Source: Promethearchaeota archaeon (GTDB lineage: Archaea; Asgardarchaeota; Lokiarchaeia; Sigyniarchaeales; SOKP01). Taken from it: DNA of 33,184 nucleotides. The DNA lies in assembly GCA_004375715.1 (NCBI GenBank), contig SOKP01000121.1, positions 1 to 33,184 on the forward strand, read 5' to 3'. The position numbers were made by a program, and so were the translations under genes. This document shows, piece by piece, positions 1-9,289 of the stretch. Within the stretch, counting starts at the first letter, position 1. Every line of letters begins with the position of its first letter. Below the pieces are notes generated by a model. The model was not told the origin of the DNA. It saw only the letters and a list, made by a program, of their open reading frames with translations, and made no database searches.

Positions 1-12
1 AAATTTATTCTT

Positions 13-67
13 GTATTATTGAGCTTTACTGATTAGATCGCGATAATATGACTAGTAATTTTAAAAT
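13..67 (+). repeat. Partial duplicate of the promoter and first codons of the radical SAM gene at 1231
   Basis: GTATTATTGAGCTTTACTGATTAGAT...ATGACTAGTAATTTTAAAAT aligns without gaps to 1196-1250 (about 8 mismatches in 55 nt by eye). Confidence 0.75.
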
Positions 68-151
68 TGATTTATTGAATAATAATAAAACTTCAAATTT
101 TTCACTCATAACGTACTTAAATTTAATGAAATACACTTTATCTTGATAAAA

Positions 152-1132
152 ATGTATAGTATAAGTCTTGAAGGATCATATTTTGAAATGGGAATCCAAT
201 ATGGTAAAGAATTAAAAAAATCAGGATTCAAGATCCCAAGAATTTCTGATAAAACTAAAAACCTTGCTATTAAATGTAGAAATTACGTCAACTCTTTCTT
301 TCCAGAATTTCTCGAAGAATTGAGTGGTATTGCTGAATCTGCTGCACTAAATTATGACCAATTATGTGCTTTTACGTTGGTTATTCCAAATATTCCTAAT
401 TGTACGATTTTTGCTGTGAATAATAACAAAACTATATGGATTGGGAGGAATTATGATATGTACTATAGTTTTAAAAATAATCTCGAAACAACTCTGTGTG
501 AACCTTCAGGAGGATATAAAAATGTAGGTCACAGTGATATTTTTGTTGGAAGGGAAGATGGAATAAATGAAAAAGGCTTAGGAGTTGCTCAAGCAGGAAT
601 TACTGCCTTTAATAAACCAGGATTATCTTTTTGGGTGATTATTAGATATCTTCTTGATAAATGCGCAAATGTTAACGAAGCTGTTGATTTTATTTCTAAA
701 ATTCCTCACTATTGTACCATGTCTAATTTATTAGCTGATAAATCAGGTAAAATTTTAATTGTTGAAGTTGGTCCAAGTGATAAAATTGCCATAAGAAAAC
801 CGATAAATGGCTTTCTGATCTCTACTAATCACTTCAATCATCCTGATATGCAGAATATTAAAATTTATGAGCCCCCCGATTCTCGAACCCGCTACAACAA
901 GATTTTTAAGTCATTAAAAAATAGACCTGCAATTTTAACTGAAGATTATTTTAAAAATTTACTAAAAGATCATAATGGTTTAATTTGTAGTCATCGGGAT
1001 GAAATCAATTTAGGCACCATTTGGTCAGTAATATTTAATCTAAATAGTCTTCAAATTTGGCGTGTTGATGGCCATCCGTGTTCAAATCTATATAAAGAAG
1101 ATCTAAGATTACTTAAAGCTATAGGAAGATGA
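152..1132 (+). CDS. C45-type autoproteolytic acyltransferase/peptidase (acyl-CoA:6-aminopenicillanate acyltransferase-like, Ntn hydrolase)
   Basis: ORF 143..1132; ATG at 152 preferred over TTG at 143. Internal Asn-Cys candidate nucleophile in PNIPNCTIFAV followed by WIGRNYDM, typical of C45 proteins. Confidence 0.7.
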   Translation: MYSISLEGSYFEMGIQYGKELKKSGFKIPRISDKTKNLAIKCRNYVNSFFPEFLEELSGIAESAALNYDQLCAFTLVIPNIPNCTIFAVNNNKTIWIGRNYDMYYSFKNNLETTLCEPSGGYKNVGHSDIFVGREDGINEKGLGVAQAGITAFNKPGLSFWVIIRYLLDKCANVNEAVDFISKIPHYCTMSNLLADKSGKILIVEVGPSDKIAIRKPINGFLISTNHFNHPDMQNIKIYEPPDSRTRYNKIFKSLKNRPAILTEDYFKNLLKDHNGLICSHRDEINLGTIWSVIFNLNSLQIWRVDGHPCSNLYKEDLRLLKAIGR

Positions 1133-1230
1133 TCTTTGGTCACAATTTTTATTTAAAACTCCATATAAGGAGTAATTAATCTTAAATTTTGTATTGTATT
1201 ATTGAGCTTGACTGATTGGATTACCTTAAG

Positions 1231-2379
1231 ATGACTAGCAATTTTAAAATCATTAATAAAGAATTTAAGACGGCGCTAAATAAGCTAAAGTATCCCGATT
1301 CTTGGTTCTGGTGTCGATATACCATAAATCCTTACTCTGGATGTGCTCATACTTGCATTTATTGTGACGCTCGAAGCCAAAGGTATTACTTAAATCAAGA
1401 TTTTGAACGCGAGGTAATTGTTAAAACTAACATGGATAAAATACTGGACAAAAGAATAAAAAACTCGCGAACATTACTTCCAGATGTTATAGGCCCTGGT
1501 GGAGTTTGCGACGCATACCAACCAATAGAATTAGAAGTAGAAAATACGTTAAAAATTCTAAAAGTGATTGAAAAACATAGATTTCCGGTAAACATCGCAA
1601 CAAAATCAGACCTAATAATTAGGGACGCAGAAATTTTAAACAGAATTGCAAAAGATACCTGGTGTACTGTTGGTTTTTCTATCACTACTATGAATGAAGA
1701 ATTAGCACAGTTTTTAGAACCTCATTCTTCATCCCCTAAGGAACGGCTTGCTGCCCTATCACAGATTAAAAAAAAAGCACCCAATGTTCAAGTTGGGACG
1801 TATTTCATGCCAATAATCCCCTTTTTAGAAGATACCGACGAAAATTTAGACGCTGTAATTAAAAAATCAAAAGAAGCCGGAGCCGATTTTATTATATTTT
1901 CTCCAGGGTTAACTCTTCGCGATGCCCAAGCAGATTTCTTTTTTAAGAAATTAAAGGAAAGTAAATACAACCATGTTGTTAAGCCATTGTTGAATTTATA
2001 TAAAGGTCAGTTGAGCCCTCCCAAGGATTATGTTGATAATATGTATCAAAAATTGTTGGCGTTATGTCAAAAATATGAGGTTGCTGTTAAAGTAAAGAGA
2101 TGGATTCCGAAAGACTATAGGAAATGGAATTATAAAATCTCAGAATTACTGCTGGTAAAAGATTATATGGACAAATTGACATCGGGAAAATCAAATAAAT
2201 CGTTTTATTGGGCGGGATTACATCTTAACAACTTGGAGGAATCAATCATAAATGTTTATAAACGAGGAGAGTTAGTAACACTTAAAAATTTTAACTCAAA
2301 AGTAATAAAATTTGTAGAACCTTATTTAAAGAGAAGTAAAGAAATGAATGAGAAAACAGGGATGGATAAATTTATATGA
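1231..2379 (+). CDS. SplB-like radical SAM protein (DNA repair photolyase family, COG1533-type)
   Basis: ORF 1216..2379; ATG at 1231. NPYSGCAHTCIYCDAR radical SAM CxxxCxxC motif in the SPL/Rv2578c-like context. Confidence 0.85.
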   Translation: MTSNFKIINKEFKTALNKLKYPDSWFWCRYTINPYSGCAHTCIYCDARSQRYYLNQDFEREVIVKTNMDKILDKRIKNSRTLLPDVIGPGGVCDAYQPIELEVENTLKILKVIEKHRFPVNIATKSDLIIRDAEILNRIAKDTWCTVGFSITTMNEELAQFLEPHSSSPKERLAALSQIKKKAPNVQVGTYFMPIIPFLEDTDENLDAVIKKSKEAGADFIIFSPGLTLRDAQADFFFKKLKESKYNHVVKPLLNLYKGQLSPPKDYVDNMYQKLLALCQKYEVAVKVKRWIPKDYRKWNYKISELLLVKDYMDKLTSGKSNKSFYWAGLHLNNLEESIINVYKRGELVTLKNFNSKVIKFVEPYLKRSKEMNEKTGMDKFI

Positions 2380-3125
2380 TAGATTCGATCGTAAAGGATA
2401 TTTCAAATTTACTATTAAAAAACACACCTCAGCAATCTGAAAATCAAAAAAACAGAATGTATAGAATCCTAAATCCGGATGTTTCTGATTATGTTATCTA
2501 TGGCGTTCGAATGCCCGAAATAGAGAAAATAGTAAAGTCAGTTCACGCTAAATTTGATTGCAGGTATGATGACGCAGTTGAAGTCTTTAGAAAATTAACA
2601 AGAACAAATGTTGAGGAAAAAAAATTTGCCGGATTTTTCTTCTTAAATCGGTTCAAGAATCAATTCAATGAAGAAACTGTTGATCTAATTAGAAAAGAAT
2701 ACTCTGAACATTGCCACACATGGAGTCACTGCGATTCTACTTGCGTAAGACTTTTAGGTCCGTTTTTAGGAAAAAAAGGTAATGAGGTCTTAGCAAAAAA
2801 AACTATAAATATATGGTCTAATTCGGATAATCTATGGATTAAAAGAGCTTCCATGGTAATATTGCTAAAAATTACGATGATAAGAAAAGACTTTGACGAG
2901 GAGGATGTTTTTAGATTAGTGGAAAAAATGTTAAAGTATTCTGAAGCAAATTATATCGAAAAAGGAATAGGATGGCTCTTAAAAACGTGCTCAAAATATA
3001 AACCTGAAGTAATTATTGATTATTTATCAAAGAACAAAAAAAACTTATCTCGGTTAATCCTAAGATACGCTAGCGAAAAATTACCTAAAGAAAAACGAAC
3101 AGAAATTCTTAATAAGAGAAGTTAA
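2376..3125 (+). CDS. DNA alkylation repeat protein (AlkD-like)
   Basis: HEAT-like helical repeats with TWSHCDSTCVRLLGPFL...NLWIKRASMVILL, typical of AlkD-like proteins; start overlaps upstream stop (ATGA). Confidence 0.8.
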   Translation: MIDSIVKDISNLLLKNTPQQSENQKNRMYRILNPDVSDYVIYGVRMPEIEKIVKSVHAKFDCRYDDAVEVFRKLTRTNVEEKKFAGFFFLNRFKNQFNEETVDLIRKEYSEHCHTWSHCDSTCVRLLGPFLGKKGNEVLAKKTINIWSNSDNLWIKRASMVILLKITMIRKDFDEEDVFRLVEKMLKYSEANYIEKGIGWLLKTCSKYKPEVIIDYLSKNKKNLSRLILRYASEKLPKEKRTEILNKRS

Positions 3126-3170
3126 TTATTGCTCAATTTAGATACATTGTATTAAGATATCATTTTATCA

Positions 3171-3300
3171 TTTCTACTATTCTACTACTATTATCGTAAA
3201 ATTTAAAAAGTTGATTTTTTTCTGATTTCACTACTATTATTCTACTTCTATTAAAATTTCTACTACAAAGATTTAAATATATAAATTGTTTATAGTAGTA
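3171..3300. promoter_or_regulatory. Repeated CTACTA/TACTAYTA tract around a TATA box upstream of the HTH-LRR gene
   Basis: CTACTATT, CTACTACTATTA, CTACTATTATT, CTACTTCTATTA, CTACTAC and inverted TAGTAGTA flank TTTAAATATATAAA at about 3272-3285. Confidence 0.5.
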
Positions 3301-3312
3301 ACAGTGATTAAT

Positions 3313-4485
3313 ATGACAAGAGAGCCTAACAAACAAAAATATGAGCGTATACTTGAACGCCTTGCGAATGGTGATAAACAATCTTCGATTATAATAACCG
3401 AAAAATGTTCCTATGGTACAATTTCAGCCGCAAAACAGTGGGAAAAGAATGGAAGACCTATTACGGTTACCACTACAAGAAGTACATCAACAAATAGAAC
3501 TAAAATTGTGCTTTCAGTGCCAAACTTTTGGCTTGAACGTTTAAATGGAGATATAATGTCAGGAATTTGGAATGATTATTCTGATGCGATTGTTGACATT
3601 ATAAGGAATTATTTCCGAAGCCAAATGGAACCTCATACTCATGTTCAGATAGAAACCCCTAGAGGTGGTAGAGGACCTACAAGTCTAAGAAAGGAGATAA
3701 TGGGGGAACTTAAAGATTCCTTTTCACAGGTTCAAGAGCACCTCAGACCATATGAAGTTTCAATAGAAAGAGCAAAACGTATAAAGGAGAGTAAAGATAT
3801 ATTAGAAAAAAGGAGAGAGAGAATTCTTTCAATATTGGATCAAAAATCAGAGGCATATATTTTTAAAAATTATCACGGGGAACCATTAATAGAAGAAGAA
3901 TATGATGTTTTAATAGAGTTAGAACGGCAAATTGGGAGAATTCCTAAATGGGAGGGGGATTTTACTCGAGGAGATTATACACCTACACCAACTGACATAA
4001 AATCATATAAATTCAGTTATGTCCTTTTAGGAAACCATGTAATTAAACTTAATTTATATGATAAAGGATTAAACTATTTACCAGAATCGATTAGTCAATT
4101 AAAATTTTTGCAAATCCTTGATTTAAGAAACAACAATCTTACCGAACTTCCCGAATCTATTGGAAATTTAGAATTTCTTGAAGAGCTTATTCTCCATGAT
4201 AATGCACTTAAATCCGTTCCTGAATCAATAGGGAACCTTAAAAATCTTGTAGTACTCCATTTGGACAATAACGAACTTACAACTTTGCCTGACACGATTT
4301 GTAACCTTAAAACATGGTATCCTATTGGATTATCTAACAATAAAATAGATTCACTCAGCGAGAAAATTCTAAAAATGTGTATACCGCAAACAAAGGTTAC
4401 TATATACGCGAAGGCGCACGGGATAAGAAAGAAGCGGTGTGAATTAGATTTGGTAGGAAATCCTATAATGGAAGCAAAAAAATAA
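3313..4485 (+). CDS. HTH-like N-terminus fused to C-terminal leucine-rich repeats
   Basis: ORF 3286..4485; ATG at 3313 (MTREPNKQKYERIL). N-terminal HTH-like stretch; at least four LRR units (LPESISQLKFLQILDLRNNNLTELPESIGNLEFLEELILHDNALKSVPESIGNL). Confidence 0.75.
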   Translation: MTREPNKQKYERILERLANGDKQSSIIITEKCSYGTISAAKQWEKNGRPITVTTTRSTSTNRTKIVLSVPNFWLERLNGDIMSGIWNDYSDAIVDIIRNYFRSQMEPHTHVQIETPRGGRGPTSLRKEIMGELKDSFSQVQEHLRPYEVSIERAKRIKESKDILEKRRERILSILDQKSEAYIFKNYHGEPLIEEEYDVLIELERQIGRIPKWEGDFTRGDYTPTPTDIKSYKFSYVLLGNHVIKLNLYDKGLNYLPESISQLKFLQILDLRNNNLTELPESIGNLEFLEELILHDNALKSVPESIGNLKNLVVLHLDNNELTTLPDTICNLKTWYPIGLSNNKIDSLSEKILKMCIPQTKVTIYAKAHGIRKKRCELDLVGNPIMEAKK

Positions 4486-4589
4486 GATGTAAAGTCAGAG
4501 TCTGATTTCAATGAAAATTAAGATTTAAAAAAAATAATAAAATCCGTTAGAATATCTAAATCTTTAAACAAAAACCATGATGGTAGAAT

Positions 4590-5345
4590 TTACTCTAATT
4601 TCATCTTAAATTCTTGTAATTTATCTGGGGGCCATGCTCGCGGAGTTGTCCCCTTTTTCAAAAACGTATGATCACATATCGGATCGCCATTTCCGATGGT
4701 CTGAGTTCGAGTAAATCCAAATCCATATACATTGCCCATAGCGAAATCGGACAAACATAAGAAAGGAACATATTTTTCAGCCCCTAATCTCTTGAATACT
4801 TTATAAATTCCACATTCAGTGAATTTATTACCGTAATCGAATGTTTTACCATCACCTTCTACATACTCCATAACCCAATCGTCTGGATATTTTCTCAGTT
4901 GTGTGGTTTTTGCGAGATTTTTAGAAAAAGTGAGATATACATCATTAAAATATTGATCAATAGGATTTTGTCCCAATTTTTCTAATTTATGAACTCTAAT
5001 CTTGTTAATTTTTTCAAAAAATCCATAATTAAATTCGCCAATTTCACTGTAAGACAAGCCCTCATTTTCAAGAGTATGAAAAAACGCTAGCAGAGAAACA
5101 CAATCAACGAGCATGGATGTAAATGGATTTCTTCTACCCCCGATATATGGTATTTCTGGGATCAACTTCTCATAGTCTTTTCGCATTTTATCGAATATTA
5201 CTTCCAGCTGCGATTCATTAAATTGTTTTAACAATAAATCTTTTGAAATGTGAATGAATTTATCGAACTGAGCCATTAGTTTTGCTTTTTTTTTCATATA
5301 ATAATCTTTTACAACTTTTACCGACATAATTAGATTTTCCTCCAA
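4590..5345 (-). CDS. L-2-amino-thiazoline-4-carboxylic acid hydrolase-like protein
   Basis: C-terminal pattern FTECGIYKVFKRLGAEKYVPFLCLSDFAMGNVYGFGFTRTQTIGNGDPICDHTF matches the ATC hydrolase-like family. Confidence 0.7.
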   Translation of the reverse strand: MEENLIMSVKVVKDYYMKKKAKLMAQFDKFIHISKDLLLKQFNESQLEVIFDKMRKDYEKLIPEIPYIGGRRNPFTSMLVDCVSLLAFFHTLENEGLSYSEIGEFNYGFFEKINKIRVHKLEKLGQNPIDQYFNDVYLTFSKNLAKTTQLRKYPDDWVMEYVEGDGKTFDYGNKFTECGIYKVFKRLGAEKYVPFLCLSDFAMGNVYGFGFTRTQTIGNGDPICDHTFLKKGTTPRAWPPDKLQEFKMKLE

Positions 5346-5478
5346 TTTTGATTTTTTATATGGATTAAACCTAAATCAGAAGTAGGATAGTTTCACTTTT
5401 ATTTTTTTCCCAATTATGTAAAATTATTTAGTTTGTCATCGAGAGAAGGTTATGCTGTACGGATTTTACAAAAAATTA

Positions 5479-5796
5479 TTACTTTCCCGCTTGGGAGAGC
5501 TCTATTGCGTTGCCGTTAGTGCAATAATACTCCCAGCGGAGGCTCATTGTTTTAGTAATTGGGCATTTGCTACATAAACAACCCTTCTTCTCAGTTATTA
5601 CCGAGCTCTTCCCCACCATACAAAAAGCAAGAGACTCTTCTCCAGTTCCCTCGTGATTTGGACATTTTCCGCAATAATCCTTACACATATAAATAACTTG
5701 TTCAATACTATCCTTCGCTTGTTTTTCGGTCATCTTGCCATAAAACATTTCCAACTTTTCTTCAAAAGTAACAGTTTTGAAATTTTCTTCCGACAT
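5479..5796 (-). CDS. DUF2769-like small cysteine-rich protein
   Basis: CKDYCGKCPNHEGTGEESLAFCMVGKS...KKGCLCSKCPITKTMSLRWEYYCTNG cysteine pattern. Confidence 0.65.
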   Translation of the reverse strand: MSEENFKTVTFEEKLEMFYGKMTEKQAKDSIEQVIYMCKDYCGKCPNHEGTGEESLAFCMVGKSSVITEKKGCLCSKCPITKTMSLRWEYYCTNGNAIELSQAGK

Positions 5797-5853
5797 TTAT
5801 TTCATATCACTTCTTTTTTTTTGATTCTGATGTAACTATCAATCAAGATTAAA

Positions 5854-6606
5854 TTAAAGTGTTTTTTTAATTTCATCAGTCAGGAACTCAACCATTTTTT
5901 CGATATAGATTTTCCCGTGTTCTTTGCTTGCTTTAGTCGGATCTCCAAGAACGCCAATATCAGTTAAGGAAGGCATTCCTTTCTCAAAAAGCATTTCGAT
6001 TTCTTCCTTTCCTAAAATTCCAAGATATCCTGGTTGGAATCTTTCCTTTTTTACAAGATTTTCAGCGAGAAATAAAATTTGCGATGTTTCTACCTCACCT
6101 GCATGACCTCCCGCTTCTTCTATAGTTATATTAAAGTTTGCGGCAATTTTATCTTGAGTATCTACATATCTCATCAAATCTGTAAATGCCAGAATCTTTA
6201 TATTAGGATGTTTTTCTTGAGCTTCTTCAACGACTTCCTTTAATGGGGCAAAATTACCGCCATGTGTAGGTATAAAAACAATAGTTTCAAAACCATGCCT
6301 TTGAAGACTCTCTATATAGTCATGAATTATTGCCTTCAAAGTAAGCTTTTTTAGCGAAATTGTTCCTGAAAAGGGTAAGTGATGATCTGAGCACCCCACT
6401 CTTATAGTTTGTGCTTGTAATGCGTTCTTCAAATTTCGAGTAATTAAATTAACCATGACATCCGCGATTAAAGCGTCCGTTTGAGTTGGCAAGTGAGGTC
6501 CATGCTGTTCAGTCGAGCCTACACCAATTACGACCGTTTTAAAACCATCGTTTATCGCTTTTTTAATATCAACCCAATTCATTTCCTCCATTCTGAGTGT
6601 TTTCAT
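5854..6606 (-). CDS. Creatininase family protein
   Basis: VVIGVGSTEQHGPHLPTQTDALIADVM and FIPTHGGNFAPL motifs of the creatininase/creatinine amidohydrolase family. Confidence 0.85.
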   Translation of the reverse strand: MKTLRMEEMNWVDIKKAINDGFKTVVIGVGSTEQHGPHLPTQTDALIADVMVNLITRNLKNALQAQTIRVGCSDHHLPFSGTISLKKLTLKAIIHDYIESLQRHGFETIVFIPTHGGNFAPLKEVVEEAQEKHPNIKILAFTDLMRYVDTQDKIAANFNITIEEAGGHAGEVETSQILFLAENLVKKERFQPGYLGILGKEEIEMLFEKGMPSLTDIGVLGDPTKASKEHGKIYIEKMVEFLTDEIKKTL

Positions 6607-6865
6607 TTATAATCTCTTACCTTTTAACTGTTTAATTATTGAATTGCGTTCATATCATAATAAAATTGTCTAGAAATTGATTAAAAAATAAATTGACCAC
6701 ATAATTTTTATTTTAAAAGCAACATTAGTCTAATAAGCCAGGAATTATAGAATTTAAAATTAAAAATAAAATTCAATGGCGAAATCATCAAAGAACATTG
6801 GCATTAATCTCTTTACTTTTCCCCGGTCTCATTATGAAAGGATTAAGTAAAAAGGACATGCTTAA

Positions 6866-7765
6866 ATGGTGATCATTAAAATGCTTGACAAAATGGAACC
6901 AAAGGAAAAAAGGATATTACAAGGAGTCGTCTTAAATTTTATCGGAACATTTATCATAGCAATTCTTTTATTCCCATTGTTTTCCATGATGGGTCTTCCA
7001 TTTACCTTTTGTACGGTGCGAGTGATAAATTATGTGATCCTTGGAATAGCCTTCATTCTTGTCGGTACCTTCACTTTAAAACCACGGAGAACGAGGAAGG
7101 GAATTATTGTGCTAGGTTCAATTTCAACCATTATAGGGGGGATACTAATTCTTTCTACCATGCAAATAATAGTTGATCTCGTGGTAAGATTTGGGGGAAC
7201 TTCAATCATCTATATATTTTGGAACGATATTCCAATCTTGGCTACTTTTATGATATCAGGAACGGTTTTACTCTTACACGGACTAATCCTAATCATCACA
7301 AAACGAAAAAATATGAAGCTCATTTGGGGAGTAATTTTTGCTTCGATTGGAATAACAGTAGTCGTTTGGGTGTCCCGCCCATTATACATGTCAATCATAT
7401 CTTCAACCTTATACCCCTTTTTTAATACGGCAATTTACTTAAACCTTATAATTGTTGGTGTCTCATCACTACTTATTGGTTTTTTTTATTTTAATCCTCC
7501 CGAAAAAAGGCGCATTAAATTGCTCGCTGGGATGATTTCAATAATTTTCGGTGGCGTAATCGTTATTTCCTCGCTTTTTGGCATTTTAAGTTTTACCATG
7601 TACTTGGACGGATTGGAATCAGAAGGAATACCTGCAAGCGTGATGAACTTGAACTTAATTTTTGTGGTATTTATTTTGGTGGGGGTTGGATTAATAATTC
7701 ACGGTGTATTTATGATAAAAAAGAGAGATATTGAAAAGGATCGCTATCATCCCACGGACGAGTAG
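6866..7765 (+). CDS. Multi-spanning membrane protein with internal duplication, function unknown
   Basis: About eight hydrophobic segments; VILGIAFILVGTFTLKPRRTRKGIIVLGSISTIIGGILILS resembles LIIVGVSSLLIGFFYFNPPEKRRIKLLAGMISIIFGGVIVIS. Confidence 0.6.
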   Translation: MVIIKMLDKMEPKEKRILQGVVLNFIGTFIIAILLFPLFSMMGLPFTFCTVRVINYVILGIAFILVGTFTLKPRRTRKGIIVLGSISTIIGGILILSTMQIIVDLVVRFGGTSIIYIFWNDIPILATFMISGTVLLLHGLILIITKRKNMKLIWGVIFASIGITVVVWVSRPLYMSIISSTLYPFFNTAIYLNLIIVGVSSLLIGFFYFNPPEKRRIKLLAGMISIIFGGVIVISSLFGILSFTMYLDGLESEGIPASVMNLNLIFVVFILVGVGLIIHGVFMIKKRDIEKDRYHPTDE

Positions 7766-7892
7766 CATCAATCAAATAATTTTTATTTCCTAATTATTCT
7801 AAATTTCTTCAAACAAAAGTAAATCATCACCACAATATTTATTAGGTTGTGAAGAGGAATATTAAACAAAGCACCACCATGAGATCAAGATT

Positions 7893-8939
7893 ATGCTCAA
7901 AGGGCGAAGAACTAAAGTCGTTATTCTAATTATCGCGTGTCTGCTAATTGTTTCAGTATCAAATATTTTATTGTATAAAATAAGAGAACATTTTGATGAG
8001 CAAGAAAATAACCCAGACAGTTTTGACTCTAGCATAGTACTCATAAGTTTATGGACATCGAATTCAATTATGGGTTTCTCATATGAAGATGTTGATCCCT
8101 TCAATGCGGAATGTAGTAGTTTTAATAATTTAGATATAGAAATTAACCAAGAAATAAAGATTTCTCTCATAGTTTTAGTTGGGACTACCGTAGGAATTTT
8201 AATATTCGATTTAATTAAGAAAGATCATCAAAAAAGAGCTCAGGAGGAGGAAAATTCCTCAGTTTCCGTCTTACTGGACTTATCAAATGAGGAATCTGAA
8301 GTTTTAACTCTTGTTGAGGAATTTGTAAATCAAAATAGAGTATGCTATAGACCAGATTTGGTTTCTTTTATCAAAAATAGAATGTTTCAAGGAGCTAATG
8401 GGTTAAATCATAATGGAATTATGCATATCCTCGATTCATTGGTAGCAAAATATGTGATAGTAGAAGGCTCAAAAATTACAAAAAATACCTCTCTATCCAA
8501 TTTAAACCGTAGGATTATTTACGAGGAGATAAAGAATAACCCTGGGATATACTTAAACAAGTTATCGACTAATCTGGGAATAAGCATCTTTTTGACAAAT
8601 TGGCATCTAAATATTCTACTTAAATTTAATATGATAAGAAAACAAGAAATTAATAACCATATCGTATATTTTGACTCGGAACTGCCCACAGAAAATGACT
8701 ATATATTACACATCATTTCAAGAGTAAAATGCAGCGACCTAATCGAATATTTGAAATTAAATTCGGAAGGTTGTACAAAATCCCAAATTGCTAAAACCTT
8801 GAGAATGCATCATACGACCGTAAGTAAATATCTGGAGATTTTAATTGATATTGAACTTGTGAATCTTAGAATTTATGGTAATAAAAACTTATATTGTTTA
8901 AATATTGATAGATTAAGTCGATTAAAGATTTTTAAGTAG
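7893..8939 (+). CDS. Membrane-anchored winged-helix transcriptional regulator
   Basis: Two N-terminal TM segments around a ~75-residue polar loop, then winged-helix-like segments (NNPGIYLNKLSTNLGISIFLTNWHLNILLKFNMI; SEGCTKSQIAKTLRMHHTTVSKYLEILIDIELV). Confidence 0.65.
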   Translation: MLKGRRTKVVILIIACLLIVSVSNILLYKIREHFDEQENNPDSFDSSIVLISLWTSNSIMGFSYEDVDPFNAECSSFNNLDIEINQEIKISLIVLVGTTVGILIFDLIKKDHQKRAQEEENSSVSVLLDLSNEESEVLTLVEEFVNQNRVCYRPDLVSFIKNRMFQGANGLNHNGIMHILDSLVAKYVIVEGSKITKNTSLSNLNRRIIYEEIKNNPGIYLNKLSTNLGISIFLTNWHLNILLKFNMIRKQEINNHIVYFDSELPTENDYILHIISRVKCSDLIEYLKLNSEGCTKSQIAKTLRMHHTTVSKYLEILIDIELVNLRIYGNKNLYCLNIDRLSRLKIFK

Positions 8940-8954
8940 AAGACATTCGATTTT

Positions 8955-9003
8955 CTATCGTATTTTTTTTTAGTGTCACTTCTTTTATTGATGGTTATAA
9001 ATT
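8955..9003 (+). repeat. Left arm of a ~49-bp inverted repeat
   Basis: CTATCGTATTTTTTTTTAGTGTCACTTCTTTTATTGATGGTTATAAAT matches the reverse complement of 9915-9963 with few mismatches. Confidence 0.8.
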
Positions 9004-9026
9004 TGAAAAAATAAAACAATCATTTA

Positions 9027-9263
9027 ATGGAGAATAAAAAAATTTCTGTAATCCTCTTTATTTTTGGATTCATATCCATCGCGTTATTTTTCGTTATTCC
9101 AATTAGAGATTCAGTGAATTGATTTATATATTCTTTTGGTTTAATTGTTCAATTAACACTTTACCCGACCTTAGTTCCTTATTTGCTTCCGGTATTCTTT
9201 CTTCTACCTTTTTCATTAGCTATATTCATAGTAAGCTTGATGTCGATGATATACAATCTGTAA
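9027..9263 (+). pseudogene. Small two-to-three-TM ORF interrupted by one in-frame TGA at 9120-9122
   Basis: MENKKISVILFIFGFISIALFFVIPIRDSVN-TGA-FIYSFGLIVQLTLYPTLVPYLLPVFFLLPFSLAIFIVSLMSMIYNL-stop, one frame. Confidence 0.45.
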
Positions 9264-9289
9264 TGTATTACTTAATTAAAACTCAATTA

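Noticed and set aside
1395-1970. Antisense ORFs 1395..1685 and 1788..1970 (and similar ORFs at 4095, 5653, 5924, 7210, 7219, 7862, 10765, 14381, 14630, 15086, 15696, 16270, 18489, 19716, 21817, 22942, 24057, 28674, 28824, 31243, 31671, 32025)
   Set aside because: They lie opposite to or out of frame within well-supported genes and have low-complexity or non-protein-like composition.
3160-3381. ORF 3160..3381 on the minus strand
   Set aside because: Spans the TACTA-rich promoter region and the start of the HTH-LRR gene; Tyr/Ile/Asn/Arg-rich composition is a by-product of the repeats.
9120-9122. In-frame TGA as selenocysteine
   Set aside because: No selenoprotein family or redox motif around it and no convincing SECIS-like structure identified; pseudogene or error is simpler.
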